A stretch of 64,000 nt of DNA from Lates calcarifer (taxonomy: Eukaryota; Chordata; Actinopteri; Centropomidae), in the NCBI RefSeq assembly GCF_001640805.2, contig NC_066856.1:19473712-19537711 (forward strand), read 5' to 3'. Numbering within the stretch: position 1 is the first letter of the stretch; the number at the start of each line of letters is the position of its first letter. Below the pieces are notes generated by a model, which had not been told where the DNA came from, ran no database searches, and saw only the letters and a program-made list of their open reading frames with translations. Made by a program: the position numbers and the translations under genes. This document shows positions 1 to 13,900 of this stretch, one piece after another.

Positions 1-632
1 ATTCAAAGAGTTTCTGGTGAAGCTCTGCGCGTGCCACAGTCCTAACGCCGGCGATGGTGCCGTTACCATGGAGACATTAACCATATAAAAGTTGAAGCCT
101 GAATGGAGGGAACCAGCTTCAGTATATAACACTCTATACACGGCTGGTTAGAAGCCGGTGAACCAGTATCTGGACCATCACGCTGGTTCCCTCTCACAGA
201 TTGGGAGCGACAGCTTGTGATCGGTGGATTCTTTCCATTTTTTCTCCTGGGTCTCTGCAGAAAATCTGCCGACCAGAACGTCCAGTCAGACTGAGCCAAA
301 CACCAGACTGTGGCACATGTTAAATATGAGCTTCAGTCCATCAGCTCTGTGCTGCCTGAAATTCATGTTCATCAGGAATCGTCTTTTTTACCGACAGGAT
401 GCAAGGCCAAGTCAAAACTGAAAATAGAAAAGCATTACAGTGATATTATCACCTCTTTCTCTTTTAATGAAATAAAGATGACTTCAGATGCTCTTATTTT
501 TTTGTCTTTTCCAAACATAGCTTTAGTTTTTAAGCCTGATCGATCTGTTAGTTGCAGCTGGCCTGATGGGATGGAGTTCAGCTCTCTATGCAAAATACAG
601 TCCCATACACTCATGTCTCCTCCTCCCTGCAG
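1..632. other. neb: intron sequence upstream of first visible neb exon
   Basis: No nebulin module or other coding exon is recognisable on either strand. The segment ends in a pyrimidine-rich stretch and CAG at 630-632, the acceptor of the first exon. The gene must extend to the left, because the first visible exon is an internal, phase-0 module. Confidence 0.5.
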
Positions 633-1920
633 GTGAAGTATAAGGAGGACTTTGAGAAGATGAAAGGTCAGAGTCTGTTTGTTCCTGGAGTTGAACTCAT
701 CCACGCCAAGAATATCAGCGCTGTGATATCTGAGGTCTGAGCACACGTGCAGCACGCCGTCCTTATACTGCATGAACCGGAGTCTAAATCCAGTCCTCAC
801 AGAGACACTTTCTCTCTCTCTCTCTCTTTAACATCGATCAATCTGATCTTTTTGCTGAAACGTGGAACCGTTTCAGTCGAAGTACAAAGAGGAGGGGAAG
901 AAGGAAGCTTCCATTTCTCTGTACTCCATCCTGCCGGAGACTCCAGAGACACAGCGCGCCAGAGAAGCTTCAGAGCTGCAGAGCGAGGTGGTTAAGTTAC
1001 CATACACTGTAGATCTAATTTAATTATATAGATTACAGCACTGATGAAGGTTTGTTTGTTTTCTTTACAGATCAAATACAAAGGAAACGTGAAGACTGAG
1101 ATTTCCTCCTCTCTTTACTCTCTGCTGCCTGAAACCACAGAGACTCAGTTTGTCAAAGAGCTGACTGAGATCCTGAGTGAGGTCAGACTGGATGGATGGA
1201 TGATAAATGAACGGATGGATGAGTTATATATTTCCTTGAACGTCTCGAAACTCTCTCTGCTCCTCAGAACAAGTACAAGGAGGAGGGGAAGAAGGAGCTG
1301 AGCAGCAGTTTGTACTCGCAGCTTCCTGAAACCAGCGAGATGCAGCTGGCCAAGGCCGTCCACCAGTTTCAGAGCGAGGTGCTCAGACGTGATATTCACT
1401 CACAGCAGCTGCGTTTCAACATATTTCATCAGTTAACTCCAGCCTGGGCATCAACACTCGGGTTTGTTTTATGCAGCAGCTGCAGGTTTGGCTGAGAGGC
1501 ATAAAGCAAACGCAGAGATGTAGCAGGATAAAGCACTAACACATCCTGTATGATAACGTCCTCATTCCATCATCCTCATTTCAGAAAAAGTACAAAGAGG
1601 ACGGGAAGAGGAAGGCCTCCGTCTCCCTGTACTCCCAGCTTCCAGACACTCCTGAAATCCAGCACGCTCTGGAGGTGTCGCAGCTGCAGAGTGAGGTGGG
1701 TAAACCAGCCTTAACTGTGACTGTGACTGACCCACAGCTCTGTCAGGGCACAGTATACATGAAAGAATCTAACCCTGCAGCGCTGACACCGACTCTCTGT
1801 GTCCAGGTGAACTATCGCCCTAAGATGCTGGTTAAAGGAGCTCCCTCCTCTCTTTACTCCCAGCTCCCCGACACCTCAGACATCCAGTTTGCCAGAGAGA
1901 TGACTGAGATGCAGAGTGAG
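633..1920 (+). CDS. neb: neb modules 1-6
   Basis: Exons at 633-734, 877-987, 1071-1181, 1268-1378, 1585-1695 and 1807-1920. The first (34 codons, [14 protein letters not shown] start) is of a different class from the rest and has a weak donor, GTCTGA. Exons 2-5 have 37 codons and exon 6 has 38. From exon 2 on, the LPET-type core begins ([22 protein letters not shown] and similar). Exon 6 lacks the usual YKExGKK start ([11 protein letters not shown]) but keeps LYSQLPDT and EMTEMQSE. Introns are 80-210 bp. Confidence 0.85.
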
Positions 1921-4900
1921 GTACGACACACTCGCTCTCACACTGACACACACACACACACACCGCTAAAGTCATCAAATAAATAAAAATGATTTTGTTG
2001 TGTCTCAGAGTAAGTACAAAGAGGGCGGCAGGAGGAGCCTGTCTCAGAGTTTCTACTCTCAGCTCCCAGAGACCACAGAGACTCAGTTTGCTAAGACTGT
2101 GGCCGAGCTGCAGAGCGAGGTGAGAGACTCAGTCATAGATACAGACGTAGTCGACCGTGACTCCATCCTCCATCATGTCTGAAGATGTTTAAATACTGTT
2201 GAGATGTGTCTTTATCTTCAGATGCGGTACAAAGAAGCAGGTAAGAAGAAGGTGAACTCCTGTTTGTACTCTCTTCTCCCAGGAGACTTTGGAGACGGCT
2301 CACGCTAAGGAAGTGTCCGAGCTCCTCAGCGAGGTACAGCAGCTCTCATGACCCACTGAAACAGTAATAACATCAGATCAATACTTTCAGTAGTGTCGCT
2401 GAGGTTGTTCTGTGGGATGTTGGCGACGTCCACTCACATGTTTCCACTCAGAGTCAAACCTGGACATGTGCATGGTACGTCCCTGCTCAGAGGTGCATCT
2501 GTTTCTGCAGGATCAGAACTTTGAGTGCACGTTTTGTTGTGATCACTGCAGGTGAAGTATAAAGAGGACGGTAAGAAGGAGATGAGTGTTAACCTGTACT
2601 CTCTGCTGCCTGAGACCATCCACACCCAACACGCTAAAGAGGTGTCAGACCTGCAGAGTGAGGTAACCACCCAGTCACTGTTTACATCCTCTCTCCTTGG
2701 ATTATTTGGTTCTTATTGAATCAGTAAGTGAAAGCTCAAAGGTCACGGTGTCTCGTTAGCATTCGTTTCCACTGCATCGATCTGCTCCTGTCTCATGCAG
2801 GTGAAGTATAAAGAAGGTCTGAAGCAGAAGATTCAGAGCAGTTTGTACCATCAGCTCCCAGAGACCACAGAGACCCAGCTGGCCAAGCAGCTGTCTGAGC
2901 TGCAGAGTCAGGTACAGCACCGGACGCCTTCTGTTTTTAGGACACATCACATCTCCTTAAAATGTGTTTTTACTCTCACAACACGTCAGTTTGACTTTCA
3001 CATTTAACATATCCACGTGGAGTCTCTGCGCTGCAGGAGAGGAACACTGAGTGAGAAAATAATGACACCAGAGAAGAAGCAAGTTCAGGTCTCACACAGC
3101 TATCATTTCTGTGTGATAGCTGACTGTAGTCGGAGCCGGGGGGAATCAGGATGGAAGGAAAACAATTCAGGCTCCTTCTCAGAGTTGAAGTCAGAGCGTT
3201 GAGACAGTTGTGAGGTGCAATCAATAAGCTCTGAACGTCAAGCGCCATCTGTGCCTCACGCTGGATCTGTTGTCACGATGAAGCGCCCAGCTCTCGTCAC
3301 CGCTAACAGTTCTCAGCGTGAAGGTTGGGTCGTCTCAGGCCTGGTGGAGGCTCCTCGCAGACAAGTATAGACTTTTACAGAGGCTGTTCTTTAAAAAAGG
3401 TGAAGAGCGTTGTACTAAACATACTGTTGTACAGAAGAGGCACTTCTCTCTCAGGCAGAGCCTTCAACTAAAATCTGACCCAAAATGTTTGGTTTCTAGA
3501 AGCAGGAGCAGATTATTGGAGTCACTTCAGTTTTATTAACGTTATCGCTGCCATGTGACTGAAACATACAGAACATTTCTTTGTGTTGGTTTGAGCCTTT
3601 AATTATTGATTCAGCTTGTTTTTTACTGAGTCAATGAGTTCCCCCTGAATTACCTGGAGTTTTTTAAAATTAGAAAAACAATCAGCGTTTGTTTGTCGTC
3701 TGCAAGAAGCCAGAGTGTCTGGAAAAACACATTACTGGTGTAAATGTTGAAAATGTGATATGAACCACGCCTTGGCTGGTGTGATTATTAACAGGTATTA
3801 CACTGCGTCTGTGTGCTGGAAGACACAAAGTGCACACAAATTAAAAAGGATAATTTATACATGAAGAGAAGTGTCATGCAGAGGAGTCATATGTAATAGT
3901 GAAAGGTTGGTGTTTGTGATGTCTGCAGGCAAAGTACAAAGAAGCTGGAAAGAAGGAGGTGAGCACCTGCCTGTTCTCTCTGCTGCCTGAAACGCTGGAG
4001 ACTCGACACGCTAAAGAAGCTGCAGAGCTGCTCAGTGAGGTACGTCACAGCACACGGGTTCAATCACGCTGCTTTCACTTTTACTGACCATGAGTGCTGC
4101 ACTGTTTCCAGGTAAAGTACAAGGAGAGCGGGAAGAAGGAGCTGTCCAGCTCCCTGTACTCCACTCTGCCCGACACCACACAAACCAGCTTCTCCAGAGA
4201 GATGAGCGACCTGCTGAGCGAGGTACCAGCGCTCAGAAACACTTCATTCAACACTCATTATGTCCTGGACACTGTGGTGTTCTGCCAGCAGCTTCCAGTC
4301 CTGTGGTCAGTGTTTTTTAAAGTTTCCAAGGACCACATTTCTAAAGACAGTGCCACCTAGAAGACTGGTTAGAGTTTAATGATTGTCTGCTGAATCTCTC
4401 CCTGTAGCTCTGATTAGTGAATGAGAACATCCTCAACCACCCTGAAATACCTCCTCTTCAGGAGCTGATTATCTGCTTGACCTGTTCCACTAATAAGACG
4501 CATCTTTCCTGTTAGTGATGTGAGCTAATGTTGCTGATTCTTGGAGCAAGAAAAGTCTGAGATTTATGGAGGAAATGCAGCTACAACAGCTGAGACGAAA
4601 TAAAGACGGAAACTTTAATACTGTACATTTCCAGAAGCTGATTCCAGATCAGGTGCTAAAATGAGCACTGTCAGAGGAGACAAAGAGGTGAGATCCAAAC
4701 TCAAGGTCCAGAAAGAAGCAGGGGTTTGAACTGAGCGCCTGCAGAGAGCTGCAGTGTTATCAGCTCATCTGATGTCTCCGTCATGAATTGGTCATCACAA
4801 GTGTGATTATCATCAAACAAGCATCAAAGAGGTTGTCTGCATTTTAACGCTGCTGTACAGATTCAGTCTGCACTAATGAGGCTTGGCTGGCTGTCAGCGC

Positions 4901-7900
4901 TGATCTGTGAGGACACGGAGACGTGTTCATCACACACTGATGATGAAAAGGAAGCTATTAAAAATACACAGTGACAAAACACAGACAGAGAAAGAAATAT
5001 AAAAACCACAGTAAAGAAAAAGAAGAGAGAAGTGAGAGTAACTGTGTGTTTTTGGTTTCTTTTAACAGAATAAATACAAGGAGGACGGGGTGAAGAGCCT
5101 GTCTCAGAGTATCTACAGTCAGCTGCCAGAGACCGCAGACATGCAGTTTGTTAAAACCGTCTCTGAGCTGCAGAGCGAGGTGAGGAGGTTTCTGTTGTTC
5201 ATGTTGTGTTTAATGAATCATCATCACCTGATTTTGTTCCATTAAATCTCATAAAAACATCATGTCCCTGAACTGATTGTAGATGAAGTACAGAAAGGGA
5301 AAGAAGGACGTGTCCAGCTCTTTGTATTCCACTCTGCCTGAGACTCTGGAGACGCTGCACGCCAGAGAAGCGTCTGAGCTGCAGAGTGAGGTAAAACACA
5401 CCTGTACCTGCAGACATGGTCAGCACACACTCACAACACACACTCATCCGTCCCTGTCTTATTTATCTAGCTGGATAATGGTGTGTGCTCCTGTTTGTGT
5501 TCAGCTGAGGTACAAAGCGGCTCTGAAGAAAGGTCTTTCCTCCAGCCTGTTCCACCTGCTGCCTGAGACCTTAGAGACGGCCCACACTAAAGAAGTCTCC
5601 GAGCTCCTCAGCCAGGTAACAGCAGGAGGGAGAAGAAATAAATCCTCACTGAGAAACTTTCTCTGAGCTGCTGGATGAAAGTCACGTTTCTTTTTTGGCA
5701 GGTGAAGTATAAAGAGGACGGTAAGAAGGAGATGAGTGTTAACCTGTACTCTCTGCTGCCTGAGACCATCCACACCCAACACGCTAAAGAGGTGTCAGAC
5801 CTGCAGAGTGAGGTAACCACCCAGTCACTGTTTGTACTCAGTTACATACAGTAATCAAAGTAAAATCTAAATATCTGGATCAGCAGGTAACGAGAAATCT
5901 TTGGAAGACAGGTTTTATTTTACCATCACGACAACTTGTTTACATCTCTGTGAAGCTGTACATGGCCAATGATGCTAATATGAGCTATCGTGGAGGCGGC
6001 TGTCTAAAGCAAAAAGAAGAGGTTGATGGCAGTCCTGGATCTCAGGTTGTAATGAAGTGAACCTCCTGTTTTCCTCCAGGTGAAGTATAAAGAAGGTCTG
6101 AAGCAGAAGATTCAGAGCAGTTTGTACCATCAGCTCCCAGAGACCACAGAGACCCAGCTGGCCAAGCAGCTGTCTGAGCTGCAGAGTCAGGTACAGGGGT
6201 GGATCTTATATGTTGGACAAACTGTGTGTTGATTATATCCATCACATACTGAGGAAAAATGTGTAAACTTACCATAAAGCCAAAAAGTCTTCTTGTAGCT
6301 CGACTGCAGTAATTTTGAGCCTTTTGTTCCAGTGTTTTTGCTGTAAGTGACTGATCGGGACAAAAACCTGTGTTTGATGTGTGTTATTAAATCAATACGA
6401 TTCAAATTGCAGACCAGGTACAAGCAGGCGGGTAAGAAAGAGGTGAACACCTGCCTGTACTCGCTGCTGCCTCACACCATGGAGACACAGCACGCTAAAG
6501 AAGCTGCAGAGCAGCTCAGCGAGGTAACCGTGGAGTTTCCTCTGTCTGAGGAAGACGTGGGCTTTCAGTCTGATCTCTGTTTGGGTCTGATGCTTCCTCT
6601 AAACGTCCTCAGCTGTGTGATGCTGTTCTTCACAGATCAAGTACAAACAGAGCGGGAAGAAGGAGCTGTCCAGCTCCCTGTACTCCACTCTGCCCGACAC
6701 CACACAAACCAGCTTCTCCAGAGAGATGAGCGACCTGCTGAGCGAGGTAAAAGAAAAGAGAGTTACACATATGAATACTGTTCACGTGACCTTGGATAAG
6801 ACTAACTGTAGCTGTAGACAGCTGATTGCAGTCGTCGTTTTTTTCTCTTGAAGAACCTGTGAAAAGCCTCGATGGTTTAAACACCTTCATCCACTTTATT
6901 CACCGTGTTCCTGCTGAGAATTAGTTTTCAATAACTAATTACTGTGGAAGAAAGCACATGGCGACATGAGCAGAACATGTTCATGAACGTCTCCTTGAGT
7001 AAATGAGGAACAGGATCCTGGATGAGCTTCAGCTCCGAGCTGACGCCTCCTCAACATGACTGTGGTGCAAAGAGCTGCAGTAAGAATGCTGTTTGATTAG
7101 TTATAAATAATCACTCCCCCATTATCCAATGCTCTGTGATGTTTATACCTCAGACGCTCATCAGAGGCCAGATTAGCATCAGGAACAGGATCAAAGGGGT
7201 ATCACAGTCTGTTCCTAACGAAGAGTCATTAACAATATCTGATCTGTGGCCAGGGGAAGACGGGATACCACATTTCTACTGAGTCTTTTTAGGACACAGG
7301 GGAAAACAAACAAAGTTTTTTTGGATCTCGTCGTAACGCTGAAGAGCTTTAGTGCAGCTGCTCAGTGTTCAGATTTAAAGGTCTCTTCTTCTTCTTCATC
7401 TCTTTCAGAACAAGTACAAGGAGGACGGGAAGAGGAGCCTGTCTCAGAGTTTTTACTCTCAGCTCCCAGAAACCACAGAGACGGTGTTTGCTAAAAGTGT
7501 CTCTGAGCTGCAGAGCGAGGTGAGGGAGGGAGGTATTTCATGAATGAAAGTCCTGAGTGGGGAGGTACGGCTCTAACACACAGAGACAATGCAGAAACTG
7601 GGTTTAATGAGTCAGATGCATGTATTCTGAGGTATCCCTCAGAGCAGGGGGGTAAGAACCCTGAGGTTATTACTGCTGCTGATGCTGAGTGCCTGTGTGA
7701 AACAGTGAGTTCATGTGTCTGTGTTCTGTTTCAGATGAAGTACAAAGAAGCAGGAAAGAAAGGAGCAACAAGTTCTCTGTACTCGACTCTGCCTGAGACC
7801 CTGGAAACGCAGCACGCTAAAGAGGCGTCACAGCTGCTGAGTCAGGTACTGACGCACTAACACCGCCATCAGCTCATCTCCTGCTGCTCGAACACTTGTT

Positions 7901-10900
7901 TTATTTGGTTATTGGAAACTATTAAATCCACACGAGACTTAGGAAGTGGCTGAGTGTAAATGTGGATACTTTAAAGACAAAGGAAAGGTTTTTTTGCAGG
8001 TTTATAAAAGTAAATAAAAGGAGTAAACAGCACCCTGCATTACTGGTTTACTGTGCTTCTGTTCCTTCCTTGTTGCTCCAGCTGAAGTACAAGCAGAACT
8101 TGAAGAAAGACAGTTCCAGTCTTTACCACCTGATGCCAGAAACCAACGAGACTGAGTTTGTTAGAGAGCAGACGGAGATGCTCAGTGAGGTACGACTGCT
8201 CAGCCTGTTCACTCCTTCAGGATTTATTAACTCCAGTCCAGCAGTTTTCATATGTTAATATTTAATAGGAGAATATACAAATGTATTTACTCATCACAGA
8301 CGAGCAGCTTCTCATCGTCTGCATGAGCAGTTTGAGGTTTTCTCTTTGTTGTGATGCTGCTCTCCTCTCGCCCTCGTCCTTCTGCTTTTTATTTGTTTCA
8401 TCACAAGGTCAAGTACAAAGAAGACGGTAAGAAAGAGATGAGCATCAGCCTGTACTCTCTGCTCCCGGACACCATCGACACTCAGCGTGCTAAAGAGCTG
8501 ACGGAGATGCAGAGTGAGGTGGGTTCAGGCTGACTGAATATTTCATGTACGGTTCTCAAACATAAAGCTTTATTTTAAATGTCTTCCTGCTTCTTGTCTC
8601 TTTCAGGCTAAATACAAAGAGGCCAGTAAGAAGCAGGCGTCAACGTCTCTGTACCATCAGCTACCTGAAACCCTGGAGACGCAGCACGCTAAAGAGGCTT
8701 CACAGCTGCAGAGTCAGGTGCTGATACAGCTCTCAGTTTCTTCTGCTTGTTTCTAAACGTCTGCTTCTTCCTCCTCTGAGCGTCCGCTCTTTGTTCCATC
8801 TGTGTCTCGTAGATCTCGTACAAAGAGGCCGTTAAGAAGGAGCTGTCGTGTCCGGTTTACCACCAGCTGCCTGACACCCTGGACACCCAGCTCGCCCGAG
8901 AGCTCACAGAAATGCAGAGCCAAGTAAGAGCAAACACGCCACAGTGGCAGCTGCAGGACGGGTGGAGAAAAGATTTTTACTGTTTGATTCTGGAGGTTTT
9001 TAAAGATGTGTTGAGGATGACTTCTCTTATCTGTGAAGATCTCATTTCCTAGCAGCCAGTAAAAACCTCCACTCTGCAGCTTTCAGCTGTTTTCCTAAAG
9101 CTGCTCATTGTTAATGCTACAAATGATGTTTGTGTTGTTTGGGTATAGAACAGGTACAGAGAGGACGGGATGAAGAGCCGCTCTCAGAGTTTGTACAGTC
9201 AGCTGCCAGAAACCGCTGAGACCCAGTTCGCTAAAACTGTCTCTGAGCTGCAGAGCGAGGTGAGACCAGACACAGGAGGACTGTTGATACGACATAAAAT
9301 AATCTGAAGGTCATTTTTTGTGCACAAAATAATCCAGGCTGTTGTTTTCAGATGAAGGTATAAGAAGTCAGGGAGGCAGGAGGCCGGCAGCTGCCTGTAC
9401 TCTGTGATGGCTGAAACCCTGGAGACTCAACACGCCAAGCAGGCCTCACAGATCCAGAGCCAGGTCACACACACATTCATATTGCTGTACTCTGGAGGAG
9501 GACAGTGCGTGTACCAGCACACCTCCACTGCACTCTTCAGGAAGGGAATTATCCAGTATTTTTAGGAATATGCTTCTTTGCTTTCATGTGAATCGACACC
9601 ACGCTCCTGTCAGTCAGTGAAAACCTCCACCTGTTATTTTTACACTGCTGACTTTATATACCTGCTGATTTTTAACCATTCAAATTTAGCTCGGTTGTTA
9701 ATTAGACATTTGACTTTAACAGAAAAGGTCAAAAAAGAAAGGAGAAGATCTTGATTTGAAGTTTAATACCAGAGAACTTGAGGAAACATTTTTCCTGGAT
9801 AGTTTCACTCCTCAGACTGTGTCCCTGCAGGTGAAGTACAAAGAGGACGTGCAGAAGGATTTGTCGTCCGCTCTGTTTTCCAGCCTTCCTCAAACCCTCC
9901 AGACGGAGCTGGCCAAGGAGGTGACGGAGCTGCAGAGCCAGGTGACAAACACTGACTCAGCAGGAGCATTAGTCAGCTTAGATCAGAAAGAAGACGCTGG
10001 TGTGCAGTGATGAAACATCTGTGAATCCAACCTGTTTCATCCAAAGCTGCAACTCACACAGTCCAACTGTTAATTACAGTTCTGCTTCTTTGTGACCTTT
10101 GAGTGTTTCCCTGTGTGTGTGAGCCCATGCTGTCCTCACTGTCGGTCTGCTTGAGCTGTCACAAAGAGTCTCTGCAACAGCTTTCATATCTGAGGAGGAG
10201 GAGGAGGAGGAGGAGGAGGAGGGAAATCCAAAAATAAAATGTTACTCAGGCCATAATCATGGCTGAACACTGATGTATCTGAGGCTGCTGTCTCATCCTT
10301 CAGCTTTTATTGTCACTTAAAGAAAGGATCAAACTGAAGTCATTTATTTACACCTTCACAGCTGCTCCTCTTCAGGCCTGTGTCATGGTTGGTTTGTTTG
10401 TCTTGTGCTGCAGGTGAAATATAAAGAGGGCTGTAAGAAGGAGGCGGCGTCCTCCCTCTATCGCCTCCTCCCCGAGACGCCAGAGATGCATTTTGCCAAA
10501 CAGATGTCAGAGATCCAGAGCGAGGTTCAGCTTTTCTCTGATCGCTCTCTGAAAGCTTTCTCTCTCCTTTCTCTCAGCGCTGTGTTTTTAAAGTGTTTGG
10601 TCATTTGTTCTTCTCTTAAGGCAAAGTATAAGAAGGATAAAGAGGATCTGCCCGTCACGCTGCACTCTCTGCTGCCTGAGACTCTGCAGACTCAGTTTGT
10701 TAAAGAGATGGCTGAGACACACAGCGAGGTGGGAAACTCTCTGTGTTTACTGATGCAGCTAAAAGATTCTGAAGCTGTCAGCAATAAATAAAATGGAGGA
10801 AAATTTACCTCAAAATAAGCAAAATGATCTGTTTTGAAAAGTGAGATTTTCATGTTCCGCTGCAACAATTTAGCTTATTTTAGGTCTGTTTTCCCTGCGA

Positions 10901-13900
10901 GCAGTGTTTTTGCAGAGCGGTTGGTGAAGTTATGAAGCTGTTTGGAGAAGCTGCTGCATCACAATCTTCACCCAGCTGCAACAAACAGAAACAGAATGTA
11001 AATGCACTGCTGTTGAAATGACCCTGAGGTGTGTTGGACGGCTCAGAGATAAGGAGGTCTGGATTTAACTCAGACTTCATCCAGACCTCTTTGTTCTCAG
11101 CTAATAAACATGGACAGCACACAAACAGAAACCAGAAAACAACAAACCAGCTCCAACATTTATTTATCCCAAATATTAATGTGTGACCGTATGTGGGGTC
11201 AACAGGACCTGAAGCTGAATTCCCATTGGTTGACGGCTGATAAAGCCGCTCGGGTGATGTCACAGAATGGTTGCTATACCAACACCCAATGGGATGTAAG
11301 CCTGATAACAGTGAGGGTGGTTGTGTAGAGAGCAGTGACATGTATTGTGTGTGTCTTCCAGGTGAAGTATAAACAGGCGGGGAAGCAGCAGGCGGCGTCT
11401 CTTTACTCCAAACTGCCTGAAACTCTGGAGACCAAACACGCCAAGGAAGTGACTGAGCTGCAGAGTGAAGTGAGTCTATACGTTTGTTTTGTCTACTAGC
11501 CTCACGCGTGCTTTATTATAATGCATCAGCTCTTCATTGAAATGCTCACATGTCCTGCTCTTTGCAAGAAAACAAGACAGACTCACTCTAAGGTTGCTTC
11601 AAGTTTTGTTTTACCCAAATTATATCAGATTTCATTCACAACACTCCAGTCTGAAATGTCTTCCCACTGTAAGAAGTGTCCTAAAATACATGAGTAAATG
11701 TGTAAAACTAAGACTGATGAACGTTCACTGACTCTCTACGTTCACTTTGCTGCTTTGATTCTGACAGAAAAAGTACAAAGATGAAGGGAGGAAGGAGATG
11801 ACGTCGTCTCTGTACTCTCAGCTCCCTGAAACTGCAGAGACCCAGTTCGCCCGGGAGATGACTGAGATCCAGAGTGAGGTGCAGTTCTTCAAAACTCTTT
11901 CGTTTCCTTATCTTCTACTTTCAGTTTTGTCATTTAGGAACTTTGCTTGTTGTGTCTTTGTTTCTACGTCTTGTTGTCTTGTCGCCTCTAGAACAAGTAT
12001 AAAGAAAGTGGGAAGAGGAGTCAGACTGTCTGTGTTTACTCCCAGCTGCCAGAGACCAACGAAATCCAGTTCGCCAAAGCTGTTTCTGAAATACAAAGCG
12101 AGGTATGTTGAGACACAGGTTCATTGGAAAGGTGTGAAAAGGACGGGAGTACCTCTGCTCTCCTTCTCATCAGGTTTGTCTTGTGTTCTAGACCAAATAT
12201 AAAGAAGCAGGGAAGAAGGAAGTGTCCAGCTGTCTGTACTCCAAGCTGCCTGAGACTCTGGACACTCTGCACGCTAAAGAGGTGTCCCAGCTGCAGAGTC
12301 AGGTACCGTACAGATATCAGCCATGCTGATCAACAAAGCCTGAGTCTGAGAGTTTCCATCTTTTCGTAGGTGAAGTATAAACAGGAGAGTAAGAAGGAGG
12401 CCAGAGGCTCTCTGTATCATCAGCTGCCTGAGACCACAGAGACACAGCAGGCTAAAGAGCTGAGAGATCTTTACAGTGAGGTGAGAACCACACAGACAGA
12501 CACCTTTAAATATCACTGCTGGGCTTTGGTAGACTGAGCTGTGTGTGTTGTGTCTCAGGTGAAGTACAAAGAGGAGGGTAAGAAGGAGATCAGTAAGAAC
12601 CTGTACTCGCTCCTCCCCGAGACGCCAGAGACACAGTTTGCCAAGCAGATGTCAGAGATACAGAGCGAGGTGAGGACCCTGAACGCCTCACAGAGATACC
12701 GGCTGATCATGAAAAATGAATCATTTTCAGTGTGTTTTCATGTGTTGTAAATAAAAGAATCTTCTTCTTTTGTTTCAAGGCAACATACAAGAAGGATAAA
12801 GAGGATCTGCCCGTCACGCTGTACTCTCTGCTGCCTGAGACTCTGCAGACTCAGTTTGTTAAAGAGATGGCTGAGACACACAGCGAGGTGGGACACCTGT
12901 ACTGTTACTGATCTCATCACCATGAACACCTGCAGGTTGTTTCTACAGGTTGTTCTTCTGCTACTCGACATGTTTCCTGGTTTGATGATGATTGGTTGTT
13001 TCAGGGAATCAAACAGACAGCATCTTTGGCGTCAGACAGTGTAGAGAGACGGACTGACACACTGTTGGTTTGGTGTGTTCTGAAGTGGGAGAAGTGTGTG
13101 TGCTCCGTCTCAGCAGGCACTCCATGTTAACACATTCCAGATAAACTGGCTACTGTCTATTCTGGTCTTGTTATCTGAAGCACAGTCAAAGCTGCTGGAT
13201 GCCTCCCTCCCTCCCTCTCTCCCTCCCTCCCTCTCTTCTTCTTCTTCTGCTGCAAAAACAAACAAAGTGTTTTTATTCTCGATGTTTCATCTGTTCTCTG
13301 AGTCAAATGAGAATTGTCTCAGCTTTGATCTACACACAGCATCAGTCTTTGGTTTTTAGTTCTAAAAACAGTGTGTGCTTTTCCTGCAGGTGAAGTATAA
13401 GGAAGCAGGAAGGAAGGAGGCCAGCAGCGCTCTGTACCACCGTCTGCCTGAGACTCTGGAGACGCAGCGTGTTAGAGAGGTCACTGAGCTCCAGAGCGAG
13501 GTGCACACATCTATTATTCACAGTCACTGATGCACATTTCATGACCTTTAATATTTGAGCATCAAAACATTTAAGAGTGATTCCTCCTCTTGGTTTCTAA
13601 TTTAATATTTACTATTATTTCACATCAAATCTGCTCAGCTCTCTGCAGCACACACAGTCATCAGGCGTGTTTAAGTGTATTTCTCGTGTGAGTCATGGTG
13701 ACAAAGCTCTCGTCTGTGCTCCACACTCGCTCTCAGCCACTCGGGCCAACATTACTCTTCAGAAAATGAAGCTGAAGGATTAGAAAACTGCCAAAAACTA
13801 AATGAAGCCGGTGTCTGAATCCGTCGTTCTGCTCCTCCTGCTGCTGTTTCCCTCAGAACAAGTACAAGGAGAGCGGGAAGAAGTCGATGTCGTCCAGTTT

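Noticed and set aside
310..636. 108-residue + strand open frame upstream of module 1
   Set aside because: HVKYELQSISSVLPE looks slightly module-like, but there is no acceptor, no length match and no second landmark.
435..800. Antisense 121-residue open frame at the left end
   Set aside because: It overlaps the first neb exon on the other strand and resembles no family.
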